Shown piece after piece: positions 1 through 9,037 of a stretch of 64,000 nucleotides of DNA. How positions within the stretch are numbered: the first letter of the stretch is position 1; each line of letters starts with the position of its first letter. This DNA is from Pseudomonas sp. Irchel 3H7 (GTDB lineage Bacteria; Pseudomonadota; Gammaproteobacteria; Pseudomonadales; Pseudomonadaceae). Position numbers and translations under genes: made by a program. Location of the stretch: positions 124,001-188,000 of the forward strand of contig NZ_FYEA01000013.1 of assembly GCF_900187605.1 (NCBI RefSeq), read 5' to 3'. The notes under the pieces were generated by a model. The model worked only from the letters and a program-made list of their open reading frames with translations. It searched no databases and was not told where the DNA came from.

Positions 1-2208
1 CTCACCCGGCGTCTGCAGGATGACCCGGCGCTGGAAGGCGTGGGTCTGCTGATCTTTGACGAATTTCACGAACGCAGCCTCGACGCCGATCTGGCGCTGG
101 CCTTGAGTCTGAACGGTCGCGAGCTGTTCCGCGCTGAACAGCCGCTGAAGATTTTGCTGATGTCGGCCACGCTCGAAGGTGAACGTCTGGCCGGGTTGCT
201 GGATGATGCGCCGATCCTGCGCAGCGAAGGCCGCATGTATCCGGTGACGATGCGCTGGGGCCGTCCGTTTCAGCCCGGCGAATACATTGATCAACGCGTC
301 ACCCAAACCGTGCTTGAAGCGCTGCACGACGAAACCGGCAGCCTGTTGGTGTTTCTGCCGGGGCAGGCCGAGATTCGTCGCGTCCACCAGCAATTGGCCG
401 ATGCCATCGGCTCACGCAGCGATGTATTGCTGTGTCCGTTGCACGGTGAACTCGACCTCAATGCGCAACGTGCGGCGATCGATCCGGCGCCGGCCGGGCA
501 GCGCAAAGTGGTGCTGGCGACCAATATCGCCGAGACCAGTCTGACCATCAACGGTGTGCGCGTAGTCATCGACGCCGGGCTGGCGCGGGTGCCGCGTTTC
601 GATCCCGGCAGCGGCATGACGCGTCTCGATACCCAGCGGATTTCCAAGGCCAGTGCCACTCAGCGCGCGGGCCGGGCGGGGCGACTGGAACCGGGTGTTT
701 GTTATCGCTTGTGGTCGCAGGATCAGCACGAACAATTGGCAGCGTATGGCAGCGCGGAAATTCTTTCGGCGGATCTTGCCAGCCTCGCCCTGCAACTGGG
801 GCGCTGGGGCGTGACGCCGGGCGAACTGGTCTGGCTGGATGTCCCGCCAGCGGCGGCTTATACGCAGGCGCAGGATTTGTTGCAAAGGCTTGGCGCGCTG
901 GAAGGTGAGGCGCTGACCACTCATGGTCAGGCCATGGCTGAGTTGCCGGCGCATCCACGCATCGGCCATTTGCTGCTGCGGGGGCAAGCGTTGGGTCTGG
1001 CCAACATGGCGTGCGATGTCGCCGCGTTGCTCGGCGAGCGCGATATCTTGCGTGGCGCCGGGGCCGATCTGCACAGTCGGCTGGTACTGCTCTCGGGTGA
1101 AGAACGTGCGGCTCGAGGTGCGCAGGGCGGTGTGCAGCGCGCCAAGCAACTGGCGCGGCAATATCGCGGTTACTTGCGCGGCAAGGCCAGCGAGCCGGTC
1201 AGCGATCCCGATCATCCGCGTTGGCTCGGCGCCTTGCTGGCGCTGGCGTATCCGGATCGCGTCGCGCAACAGCGGCGTGCCGGTGGCGCCGAATATCGCC
1301 TGGCCAATGGTCGTGCGGCGCTATTCGCCGAAGCCGACAGCCTGATGAAAGAGCCGTGGATCGTCATTGCCGACCTCGGCAGCCGTCAGGGCCAGCGCGA
1401 AGAGCGGATTTATCTGGCGGCAGATTTCGATCCGGCGCTGTTCGATTCAGTGCTTGCCGAACAGGTACGCAACGTCGATCAACTGGACTGGGACGAGCGC
1501 GAAGGCGTGTTGCGCGCCGAGCGTCAGCGCAAGGTCGGCGAGCTGATTCTCAGCCGTGAGCCGTTGACCGGTCTCGATGAAAATGCGCGCAGTCAGGCGC
1601 TGGTCAATCTGGTGCGGCGCAAGGGGCTGGGGCTGCTGCCGTGGACGCCGGAGCTGCGCCAGTGGCAGGCGCGCGTGGCGTTGTTGCGGCAGTTGGAATT
1701 GAACAATCAGGACGACAGTCAATGGCCTGATGTCAGCGATGCGACGTTGCTCGATACCCTCGAAGACTGGCTGATGCCGTATCTGGGCAAGGTCTCGCGA
1801 CTCAGTCATTTTGCCAATCTCGATCTGTCGAGCATCGTCCGCAATCTGCTGCCATGGCCGCTGCCGCAAAAGCTCGATGAGCTGGCGCCGCATCATCTGA
1901 GTGTGCCGTCGGGGTCGTCGATTCGTCTGGACTACAGCGAGTTTCCACCGATTCTGGCTGTACGTTTGCAGGAGTTGTTCGGGCTGGCGGACACGCCACG
2001 GATTGCGGGCGGGCGGCAGGTGGTCAAGTTACATCTGCTGTCGCCGGCGCGGCGGCCGGTGCAGGTGACGCAGGATTTGGCCAACTTCTGGCGCAGCACC
2101 TATGCCGAGGTGAAGAAGGATTTGAAGGGCCGCTATCCGAAGCACTATTGGCCGGATGATCCGCTGGTGGCCGAAGCGACCGCGCGAGCCAAACCGCGCG
2201 GGACCTGA
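1..2208 (+). CDS. hrpB: ATP-dependent RNA helicase HrpB (5' end outside window)
   Basis: DEAH-family helicase. The reading frame is open from base 1, so the N-terminus with Walker A is missing. The visible part starts just before the DEAH-type box DEFHERS (bases 58-78), followed by the SAT motif (LMSATLEGE), the second RecA domain with TNIAETSLTI, motif VI QRAGRAGR (about 661-684), and the long C-terminal HrpB region ending KDLKGRYPKHYWPDDP. That C-terminus is typical of HrpB and separates it from HrpA. Its exact role in bacterial RNA metabolism is poorly defined. The gene ends directly before a REP pair. Identity is secure; only the start is unseen. Confidence 0.93.
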   Translation, partial: LTRRLQDDPALEGVGLLIFDEFHERSLDADLALALSLNGRELFRAEQPLKILLMSATLEGERLAGLLDDAPILRSEGRMYPVTMRWGRPFQPGEYIDQRVTQTVLEALHDETGSLLVFLPGQAEIRRVHQQLADAIGSRSDVLLCPLHGELDLNAQRAAIDPAPAGQRKVVLATNIAETSLTINGVRVVIDAGLARVPRFDPGSGMTRLDTQRISKASATQRAGRAGRLEPGVCYRLWSQDQHEQLAAYGSAEILSADLASLALQLGRWGVTPGELVWLDVPPAAAYTQAQDLLQRLGALEGEALTTHGQAMAELPAHPRIGHLLLRGQALGLANMACDVAALLGERDILRGAGADLHSRLVLLSGEERAARGAQGGVQRAKQLARQYRGYLRGKASEPVSDPDHPRWLGALLALAYPDRVAQQRRAGGAEYRLANGRAALFAEADSLMKEPWIVIADLGSRQGQREERIYLAADFDPALFDSVLAEQVRNVDQLDWDEREGVLRAERQRKVGELILSREPLTGLDENARSQALVNLVRRKGLGLLPWTPELRQWQARVALLRQLELNNQDDSQWPDVSDATLLDTLEDWLMPYLGKVSRLSHFANLDLSSIVRNLLPWPLPQKLDELAPHHLSVPSGSSIRLDYSEFPPILAVRLQELFGLADTPRIAGGRQVVKLHLLSPARRPVQVTQDLANFWRSTYAEVKKDLKGRYPKHYWPDDPLVAEATARAKPRGT

Positions 2209-2213
2209 AGAGC

Positions 2214-2316
2214 AAAAGATCGCAGCCTTCGGCAGCTCCTACCGAATTGAAGTCGGCCACAGAATGACGGTACGACACCGACATACTGTAGGAGCTGCCG
2301 CAGGCTGCGATCTTTG
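2214..2316. repeat. REP pair (REPIN), GGAGCTGCCGAAGGCTG type
   Basis: Two inverted copies of the REP core, GCAGCCTTCGGCAGCTCCTAC and, about 45 bases on, GTAGGAGCTGCCGCAGGCTG, each ending in GATCTTT on its outer side. They fill the gap between the convergent hrpB and lysR genes and could form one long hairpin that doubles as a transcription stop. Confidence 0.85.
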
Positions 2317-2319
2317 CTG

Positions 2320-3234
2320 TTAAAGGTGAGTCTTTGCGGTCAGTTGTTCGCGGCAATAATCGGCGAACAACTGCGCCGGTTTGGTCAGTTGCCCGCGCTT
2401 GAGCCATGCTGCGACCAAACCCGAACCGGTGACGTCCTCGACGATGTCCACGCACACGACTTTCTTGCCGTCGTAGGTGCATTCCGAATGCGGTTTGGTC
2501 ACCAGAATCGAGAAGCCGAAACCCTGGCCGACCATCCCGCGTACCATTTCAATCGACGGCGAGCTGAACTCGATGCGCGGCGTCAGCCCCAGTTCTTCAA
2601 ACAGGCTGACGAAGTAAGTCCGGCTCGGCTGCACGTCGAGCAGGATCATCGGATCCAGACACAGATCGCGCAGCGACACTTGTTTGTATTGGGCAAAACG
2701 GTGGTCGGCGGGCAACAGCGCATACGGGCGTTGCGCCGGCATCAGCGGTTCGGTCTGGATGGTCGCGTCGAGTTCGTGTTCATAAAGAATCACCAGATCG
2801 AACGCGCCTGACGTCAGGCCTTGCACCAGCTCTTGCTGTTCACCGTCGCGAATGCGGATTTTCACGCCCGGATACAGCGCCGAAAACCCGGCGATCAACT
2901 GCGGCAGGTACAACGGCGCGACCGTTTCGAAACAACCAATATCGATCTGCCCGGCGACTACGTCGTTGTCGGCGAGGGCGTTCTGTTCGAACTCCTTGGC
3001 CATGCGCAGCAACTCTTGGGCCTTGCGAAAAAACCGCGCACCGCTTGGCGTCAGTGACACACCTTGGGCGTGATGACGGATCAGCAGTTGCACACCGAAG
3101 CTGTCTTCCAGTCCTTTGATCGCGGTGGAAATCGCCGGCTGCGCGATGTACAGCTTGCGTGAAGCCTCGGCAACGCTGCCGCATTCGACGGTGGTGATGA
3201 AATACTTCAGCTGACGCAAATTGTAGGCGGCCAC
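2320..3234 (-). CDS. LysR family transcriptional regulator
   Basis: DNA-binding regulator of about 304 residues, the normal LysR length. The N-terminal winged helix reads NLRQLKYFITTVECGSVAEA then SRKLYIAQPAIS, and the C-terminal part is the periplasmic-binding-like effector domain. I chose the GTG at 3234 because GAGG lies 6 bases before it; an in-frame TTG at 3267 has no clear ribosome site. It is divergent from the aldehyde dehydrogenase at 3456, which is its likely target, and the 221-base gap between them would hold both promoters. The effector is unknown; inference from context would be an aldehyde or amine-derived compound. Confidence 0.9.
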   Translation of the reverse strand: MAAYNLRQLKYFITTVECGSVAEASRKLYIAQPAISTAIKGLEDSFGVQLLIRHHAQGVSLTPSGARFFRKAQELLRMAKEFEQNALADNDVVAGQIDIGCFETVAPLYLPQLIAGFSALYPGVKIRIRDGEQQELVQGLTSGAFDLVILYEHELDATIQTEPLMPAQRPYALLPADHRFAQYKQVSLRDLCLDPMILLDVQPSRTYFVSLFEELGLTPRIEFSSPSIEMVRGMVGQGFGFSILVTKPHSECTYDGKKVVCVDIVEDVTGSGLVAAWLKRGQLTKPAQLFADYCREQLTAKTHL

Positions 3235-3455
3235 GGCAAACCTCAGGACGAGCGGACTCGACTTCAAAGCAATTTGTGCGCCGCCACGTCCATTGCACGA
3301 CGATGTTTTTATCCTTCAACCATAGCTACCTGTGCAGCGTTTGGGGGAAGTCATTGCCCAGTGTTTTTATTGCCTGCGAAGACATTTTTACTATTTTTAG
3401 CCCGTGCGGGCCTGAGCGACCATCGAGGCACAATAACGCCTCAGGAGCATCCGTC

Positions 3456-4946
3456 GTGTTCGAGCTTGCAGAGTGGCAGCGCCGCGCCGTTGCATTGAAG
3501 TTTCCCGATCAGGCCGTGATCGACGGCAAACATTGCGCTGCGCAATCGGGGCAGACCTTTGCCGCGATCAACCCGGCGACCGGGCAATGCCTGGCGAATG
3601 TCGCTGCGTGTGGCGAGGCGGATGTCGACGTCGCAGTGCGCAATGCGCGGCAAGTGTTTGAGGCCGGTACGTGGTCGCAACGATCTCCAGCCGAGCGCAA
3701 GCAAGTGCTGCTGCGCTTGGCTGATCTGCTGATGAGTCATCGCGAAGAGCTGGCCTTGCTCGACTCGCTGAACATGGGCAAACCGGTGATGGACGCTTAC
3801 AACATCGACGTGCCGGGCGCCGCCGGGGTGTTTCGCTGGTACGCCGAAAGCATCGACAAACTTTACGATCAGGTCGCGCCCAGTGCGCCGAATGTGCTGG
3901 CGACCATCACCCGTGAAGCACTCGGTGTAGTCGCTGCTGTGGTGCCGTGGAATTTCCCATTGGACATGGCCGCGTGGAAACTCGCCCCGGCGCTGGCGGC
4001 GGGCAATTCGGTGATTTTAAAACCGGCCGAGCAATCGCCGTTTTCGGCCTTGCGTCTGGCTGAGCTGGCGCTGGAAGCGGGGCTGCCAGCGGGTGCGTTG
4101 AACGTGTTGCCGGGGCTTGGCGAACAGACCGGCAAGGCGTTGGGTTTGCACGCGGATGTCGATTGCCTGGTGTTCACCGGCTCGACGCAGGTGGGTAAAT
4201 ACTTCATGGAATATTCAGCTCGATCCAACCTCAAACAGGTGTGGCTGGAATGCGGTGGCAAGAGCGCCAATCTGGTGTTCGCCGATTGTCAGGATCTGGA
4301 TCTGGCGGCGGAGAAAGCGGCGTTCGGGATCTTCTTCAATCAGGGCGAAGTCTGCTCGGCCAATTCGCGCTTGCTGGTGGAGCGTTCGATTCATGATGAG
4401 TTCGTTGAACGGCTGAAAGCACAGGCTGAACGGTGGTTACCCGGTGATCCGCTGGATCCGCAGAGCAGCGCTGGCGCCATCGTTGATCACACGCAGACGG
4501 CGGGCATCATGCGCTTCATTCGCAACGCCGAGCAGTCGGGGGCGACCCGGGTTTGTGGCGGTGGGCAGCGGCGCTTCAATGGCTCTGACAACTTCGTTGA
4601 GCCGACGATTTTCACCGGTGTAACCGCCGACATGCCGCTGTTTCGCGAAGAGGTATTCGGGCCAGTGCTGGCGGTGATGCCGTTCGATGATGAGGCCGAG
4701 GCTATTCGGCTGGCCAATGACAGTGTGTATGGACTGGCGGCGTCGTTGTGGACCGATGACCTCAACCGCGCGCATCGTGTGGCGCGGCAGTTGCGAGCGG
4801 GTACGGTGTCGGTCAACACGGTGGATGCGCTGGATGTGACGGTGCCTTTCGGCGGCGGCAAGCAATCGGGCTTTGGCCGCGATTTGTCGCTGCACTCGTT
4901 CGACAAATACACCCAGTTGAAAACCACCTGGTTCCAGTTGCGCTGA
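3456..4946 (+). CDS. NAD(P)-dependent aldehyde dehydrogenase, PuuC-like
   Basis: Oxidises an aldehyde to its acid. The 496-residue length and whole-protein resemblance, including the start FELAEWQRRAVAL and the end DKYTQLKTTWFQL, match PuuC, the gamma-glutamyl-gamma-aminobutyraldehyde dehydrogenase of putrescine breakdown. NAD-site FTGSTQVGK, catalytic Glu in LECGGKS (about residue 265) and catalytic Cys in GEVCSAN (about residue 300) are present. Start is GTG with AGGAG 8 bases upstream; the frame stays open further upstream but without family similarity. No other puu genes lie nearby. The gene is followed by an ABC importer, so its real substrate may be whatever that importer brings in. Confidence 0.88.
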   Translation: MFELAEWQRRAVALKFPDQAVIDGKHCAAQSGQTFAAINPATGQCLANVAACGEADVDVAVRNARQVFEAGTWSQRSPAERKQVLLRLADLLMSHREELALLDSLNMGKPVMDAYNIDVPGAAGVFRWYAESIDKLYDQVAPSAPNVLATITREALGVVAAVVPWNFPLDMAAWKLAPALAAGNSVILKPAEQSPFSALRLAELALEAGLPAGALNVLPGLGEQTGKALGLHADVDCLVFTGSTQVGKYFMEYSARSNLKQVWLECGGKSANLVFADCQDLDLAAEKAAFGIFFNQGEVCSANSRLLVERSIHDEFVERLKAQAERWLPGDPLDPQSSAGAIVDHTQTAGIMRFIRNAEQSGATRVCGGGQRRFNGSDNFVEPTIFTGVTADMPLFREEVFGPVLAVMPFDDEAEAIRLANDSVYGLAASLWTDDLNRAHRVARQLRAGTVSVNTVDALDVTVPFGGGKQSGFGRDLSLHSFDKYTQLKTTWFQLR

Positions 4947-4960
4947 GACCGAGTTGCCCC

Positions 4961-5115
4961 CTTCGCGAGCTTGCTCGCGAATGCGGTGGGTCAGCAGCAT
5001 GGATATTGACTGCTTCGGCGCCATCGCTGGCAAGCCAGCTCCCACAGGTTTCAGCGTTGTTCACACAATCCAGGCACATCCACGATCCCTGTGGGAGCTG
5101 GCTTGCCAGCGATAG
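4961..5115. repeat. Three REP elements between aldehyde dehydrogenase and ABC importer
   Basis: 4961-4981 is a short copy of the GCGAGCTTGCTCGCGA type; 5021-5048 and 5087-5115 are an inverted pair of the GTGGGAGCTGGCTTGCCAGC type. The rest of the 445-base gap (5116-5391) holds an AT-richer stretch around 5195-5245 that probably carries the importer promoter; I see no gene and no recognisable riboswitch in it. Confidence 0.8.
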
Positions 5116-5391
5116 CATTCTCCCAGCCGCCGAAAATCCCCAATCTGCACCCACCTCGCGCATCCCCGCAATCCCCGCCCTTTAGCAGTGCGCACTACCC
5201 AGTTTTTTCATCATTTGCAGCCAACAATTTCCTGATTTTCCTCACCGCGCACATGGGCCACCATCGATCTTGCCCGCCAGCCGAATGTTGTCCGCCCAAA
5301 AGTCCGCGAGAGACCCATGGCAGCAACTGCACAACGGCCGGCGACCGTACTGCCCATGACAAAACTAAATCAACAGCGTCGGGAGTGCTCC

Positions 5392-6378
5392 ATGATCAAG
5401 TCCTTGTGTCTCCGTCTCACTCACCCTCTGGCAATCACTGCTCTTGCCGCCACGGTCGCGACCAGCGCCCAGGCCGGGACCCTGTCCATCGGCCACACCA
5501 CGTGGGTCGGCTACGGCACCCTGTATCTGGCTCAGGACCTGGGCTACTTCAAGGAAAACGGTCTGACCGTCGAATTGCCGGTGGTCGAAGAGGCGTCGAT
5601 GTACATGGCCGCGCAGGCGTCCGGGCAACTGTCCGGCTCGGCGTCGACCATCGATGAAGTGCTCAAATACCGCCCGCAGTTCTGCTTCAAAGCAGTCGCG
5701 GCGTTGGATGACAGCCATGGCGGCGATGGCGTGCTGGTCGGCAAGGATGTGAAAAGCCTGCAAGAGCTCAAGGGCAAATCCGTGGCCGTCAACGAAGGTT
5801 CGACCTCGCAGTTCTGGCTCTCCTATTTGCTGAAAAAGAACGGCATGAAGATGAGCGACATCACCGTGCAGAACATGACCGCAGATGATGCCGCCACCGC
5901 GTTCATCGCCGGTCGCGTGCCCGCTGCCGTGACCTGGGAGCCGCACCTGTCGATGGTGCGCGACAAGCAGCAGGGCAAAGTGCTGATCGACAGCAGCAGC
6001 ACCCCCGGCGTGATCGTCGATGTGGTCGCGCTCAATTGCAGCGTTATCGAGAAGCAGCCGGAAGACGTCAAGGCTTTGGTCGCCGGGTTGTACAAAGCCG
6101 TGCAATACACCAAGGATCATCCGGAAGACGCTTACAAAATCATGGCCAAAGGTGTCGGCGGTTACCTGTCCGATCCGAAGGAACTGGCCGCCGCCGCGCA
6201 AGGCGTGCGTTTCTACGATCAAGCCATGAGCGAGAAGCTCTTGGGCTCACCGGGCAAACCGGGTGACAGCGCAGCGCTGATCAAACTGGCCAACGAAACC
6301 GCCAGCGAATTGCAGGGCAAACCTTACAACGTCAGCAACGACGAGCTGGTCGACAACCGTTTCGTCAGCCCGCTCTAG
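5392..6378 (+). CDS. ABC transporter substrate-binding protein, NMT1/TauA/SsuA type
   Basis: Periplasmic receptor of a nitrate/taurine/sulfonate-type importer, 328 residues. The start ATG has GGGAG 6 bases upstream and begins a clear signal peptide, cleaved probably after ATSAQA (residue 28). The mature protein starts GTLSIGHTTWVGYGTLYLA, typical of the NMT1 fold, with the GYFKENGL and AVNEGSTSQFWLSYLL segments seen in this family. An in-frame ATG at 5317 would put the signal sequence inside the protein, so I rejected it. It is first of three importer genes. The ligand cannot be read from sequence; family members bind taurine, alkanesulfonates, nitrate, aromatic acids or thiamine precursors. 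Confidence 0.88.
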   Translation: MIKSLCLRLTHPLAITALAATVATSAQAGTLSIGHTTWVGYGTLYLAQDLGYFKENGLTVELPVVEEASMYMAAQASGQLSGSASTIDEVLKYRPQFCFKAVAALDDSHGGDGVLVGKDVKSLQELKGKSVAVNEGSTSQFWLSYLLKKNGMKMSDITVQNMTADDAATAFIAGRVPAAVTWEPHLSMVRDKQQGKVLIDSSSTPGVIVDVVALNCSVIEKQPEDVKALVAGLYKAVQYTKDHPEDAYKIMAKGVGGYLSDPKELAAAAQGVRFYDQAMSEKLLGSPGKPGDSAALIKLANETASELQGKPYNVSNDELVDNRFVSPL

Positions 6379-6388
6379 GAGGTGTGCA

Positions 6389-7192
6389 ATGTTCAAGCGC
6401 AATTCGTGGCTGAGCCGCAGCCTCACGCCAAAAACCGCGTTGCCGGTGCAAGTGGTGTGGAGCGCCAGCGCTCTGGCCTGGGTGTTGTTGGTCGGCCTGT
6501 GGGCCGGGCTGTCTTACGGCGGCATCGTCCCAGGGATGTTTTTGCCGACGCCGGGCGCGGTGGTTGAAGCCGCCATGCGCCTGGGCCGCGATGGCACGCT
6601 CGGCACACATGTGTGGGCGAGTGTCGAAGTGGTGATGGTCGGCTTCATTGTGTCGTCGTTGGTGGCGGTGCCGTTGGGGTTGCTGATGGGCAGCTTTCGC
6701 ATCGTTCAGGCGTTCCTTGAACCGCTGGTGAACTTCATTCGTTACCTGCCGGTGACCTCGTTTGTGCCGCTGTTCATCTTGTGGATCGGCATCGGTCTGG
6801 AGCAGCGCGTGTCGGTGATTATCTTCGGTGTGTTCTTTCAGCAGTTGGTGATGATCGCCGACGTCTCGAAAGGCATTTCCAAGGACCTGATCAACGCCTC
6901 CTACACCTTGGGTTCCAGTCGCCGCGATGCGGTGTTGCATGTGATCGCGCCGGCCTCGGTGCCGGGCGTGCTCGATACCCTACGGGTAACTATGGGCTGG
7001 GCCTGGACTTATCTGGTGGTGGCTGAACTGGTCGCCGCGTCCAGCGGTTTGGGTTACCTGAGCCTGAAGGCCATGCGCGGTTTTCAGGTTGACGTGATTT
7101 TCCTCGCCATCGCGATCATCGGCCTGCTCGGTCTGGTCACCGATCAACTGTTCCGTTTTCTCCGCCTGAGGGTTGCCGCATGGGCTCAGTGA
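6389..7192 (+). CDS. ABC transporter permease, SsuC/TauC type
   Basis: Inner-membrane channel subunit, 267 residues, with about six hydrophobic helices (first at roughly residues 28-50) and the binding-protein-dependent transport EAA-like loop around LINASYTLGSSRRDAVLHVI. AGGAGG lies just upstream of the ATG and overlaps the end of the receptor gene. The 3' end overlaps the ATPase gene by 13 bases, which indicates translational coupling. It works with the receptor before it and the ATPase after it. Confidence 0.9.
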   Translation: MFKRNSWLSRSLTPKTALPVQVVWSASALAWVLLVGLWAGLSYGGIVPGMFLPTPGAVVEAAMRLGRDGTLGTHVWASVEVVMVGFIVSSLVAVPLGLLMGSFRIVQAFLEPLVNFIRYLPVTSFVPLFILWIGIGLEQRVSVIIFGVFFQQLVMIADVSKGISKDLINASYTLGSSRRDAVLHVIAPASVPGVLDTLRVTMGWAWTYLVVAELVAASSGLGYLSLKAMRGFQVDVIFLAIAIIGLLGLVTDQLFRFLRLRVAAWAQ

Positions 7193-8016
7193 CTGCTGCC
7201 AATCATCGTTTTATCGAACCCGTTGCGACCCCGGCACAAGCCGCGCCGCGCTTGCAGGTGGACAAGGTCAGCCTGCGTTACAGGAAACCTGACGGCGGCA
7301 CGTTTACCGCGCTGGAAGAAGTTTCGTTCGAGGTGCCGGATCAGCAGTTTGCCGTGCTGGTCGGGCCATCGGGTTGTGGCAAGTCGAGCCTGTTGTACCT
7401 GACCGCCGGTCTGGCTGAGCCGACCTCCGGTGAGATCTACGTCGGCGGCCAGCAAGTGCAAGGCCCCGGTGCGGATCGCGGCATGGTCTTTCAGAGTTAC
7501 ACGCTGTTCCCGTGGCTGACCGTGCGGCAGAACGTCGAGTTCGGCCTCAAACGCCGCGGCATGCCGGCGGCGCGGCGCAAGGAGATCGTCGATTATTACG
7601 TCAACGAAGTCGGCCTCGGCGGGTTCGCCGACAACTACGCCAAGCAACTGTCGGGCGGGATGATGCAGCGCGTGGCGATCGCCCGCGCGCTGGCCAATGA
7701 TCCGCAGATTCTACTGATGGACGAACCGTTCGGTGCGCTCGATAGCCAGACACGTCTGCAGATGCAGCAGTTGTTGCTGCGGGTGTGGGGCAACAGCAAG
7801 AAGACCGTGTTGTTCGTCACCCATGACATCGACGAAGCCATTCTGCTCGGCGATCGGGTCTATGTGATGGGCGCGAAACCGGGGCGGATCAAGCAGATTC
7901 TCGACGTGCCAATCGAACGTCCGCGCTCGCTCGACATGGTCATGGAGCGCTCGTTCATTGACATGAAGCGGCAGATCTTCGGGTTGCTGCATGATGACCT
8001 GGAAGAAGTGCATTGA
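7180..8016 (+). CDS. ABC transporter ATP-binding protein, SsuB/TauB type
   Basis: Energises the importer formed with the two preceding genes. 278 residues with Walker A GPSGCGKS (near residue 62), Q-loop VFQSYTLFPW, signature LSGGMMQRVAIARAL, Walker B ILLMDEP and H-loop VLFVTHD. The first 25 or so residues are an extension before the nucleotide-binding domain, as often seen in TauB/SsuB proteins. Last gene of the importer operon. The next gene is convergent, 49 bases away. Confidence 0.92.
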   Translation: MGSVTAANHRFIEPVATPAQAAPRLQVDKVSLRYRKPDGGTFTALEEVSFEVPDQQFAVLVGPSGCGKSSLLYLTAGLAEPTSGEIYVGGQQVQGPGADRGMVFQSYTLFPWLTVRQNVEFGLKRRGMPAARRKEIVDYYVNEVGLGGFADNYAKQLSGGMMQRVAIARALANDPQILLMDEPFGALDSQTRLQMQQLLLRVWGNSKKTVLFVTHDIDEAILLGDRVYVMGAKPGRIKQILDVPIERPRSLDMVMERSFIDMKRQIFGLLHDDLEEVH

Positions 8017-8065
8017 TCCAACGGTCATGTCACCTGGCCATTGTGGGGCAGCCGGCGATGTGATT

Positions 8066-8986
8066 TCACTGCTGGGCAAACACGGTTTTGACCCAGCCCT
8101 GCAGGGTGTATTGCTGGTAGATGTGTTCAGGCACATCGACATACGGATCAGTAATGAACCGTTCAGGAATTACCGGATTGGCCTCATCAATGACCAGGAT
8201 GTTCGCCGGGTTGTAAAAGTCATAGTCGACCACGCTCTTGTTGGTGGTGATGACTTTTTTTCGTGAAGCCATGGCTTCAAAGAAACGGAAGCTCAACCCG
8301 GCCTGGCCAGGCTTGGAAATGTCCAGAATGATGCGCGAGCGCTTTACCAGTTCGCCAACAGACGCCAGTGACATTCTCTGCTCGAAGAACGTGATACCCG
8401 GATGCGCGCCCGGGATCGGTTTGCACTGCACCAGAAACTTGTAATCGGTCACCCCGAGACGATCGAATGCCTGCGCCAGGCCTTCAAGTGCCGGCACCCG
8501 ATCCTTGCCCGCCATTACCACAAACGCCGAGTATTCACCGGGTTCGCCGTCTGCGGTGTAGTCGTCGTAAATGAAGTTGTGGAGCTTTTTCAGGCCGTAG
8601 CTTTCAGCATTCTGCGGGTCGAAAGAAAACACCTCGTCATAACCGGCAAGTTCTTCCCGGGTCATCGGCCAGCGACTGAAACTGTCGTAGAGGTAGGCGA
8701 TCTTGCGCTCGCTGGCATTGAGGCCGGCGGTCAGTTGCTTGGGCTCGATTTGCGCCGGGTTGATGATCAACGCAACGTCAAAGCGCCCTGAGGCACCGAT
8801 ACTCTTCTTGAACTGGCGTAACTGCGCCCAGCGTTTAAGCGGGCGGCGCAGGATCTTCGGCGCTCGATCAAAGCTGTTCTGCATCGCTGACGTATCGATG
8901 AAACACACGTCATTGTCGATCATCAGGTAGTCCGCCAGTTTGCGCGCGTAACCACCAATGTCCTTGCACACCAATAAGATTTTCAT
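8066..8986 (-). CDS. Glycosyltransferase-like protein (GT-B-like), function unknown
   Basis: 306 residues starting MKILLVCKDIGGYARKLADY, a Rossmann-like opening seen in GT-B glycosyltransferases. Further on are AYLYDSFSRWP, IYDDY and, near the C-terminus, GLSFRFFEAMASRKKVITTN, which resembles the nucleotide-sugar-binding end of such enzymes (the F-E-A-M/L-A pattern). ATG 8986 is preferred over a TTG 18 bases upstream because a weak GGA lies before it. It stands alone, with no polysaccharide genes beside it. I place it by fold resemblance only; substrate and product are unknown. Confidence 0.6.
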   Translation of the reverse strand: MKILLVCKDIGGYARKLADYLMIDNDVCFIDTSAMQNSFDRAPKILRRPLKRWAQLRQFKKSIGASGRFDVALIINPAQIEPKQLTAGLNASERKIAYLYDSFSRWPMTREELAGYDEVFSFDPQNAESYGLKKLHNFIYDDYTADGEPGEYSAFVVMAGKDRVPALEGLAQAFDRLGVTDYKFLVQCKPIPGAHPGITFFEQRMSLASVGELVKRSRIILDISKPGQAGLSFRFFEAMASRKKVITTNKSVVDYDFYNPANILVIDEANPVIPERFITDPYVDVPEHIYQQYTLQGWVKTVFAQQ

Positions 8987-9037
8987 GAGATTCCATATCG
9001 TCAATTCGGGCGACGGGTCGATGTTCCTCGGCCCTGC

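Noticed and set aside
5245..5300. Possible sigma-54 promoter before the ABC importer
   Set aside because: GG and GC elements are present but their spacing is about four bases too long.
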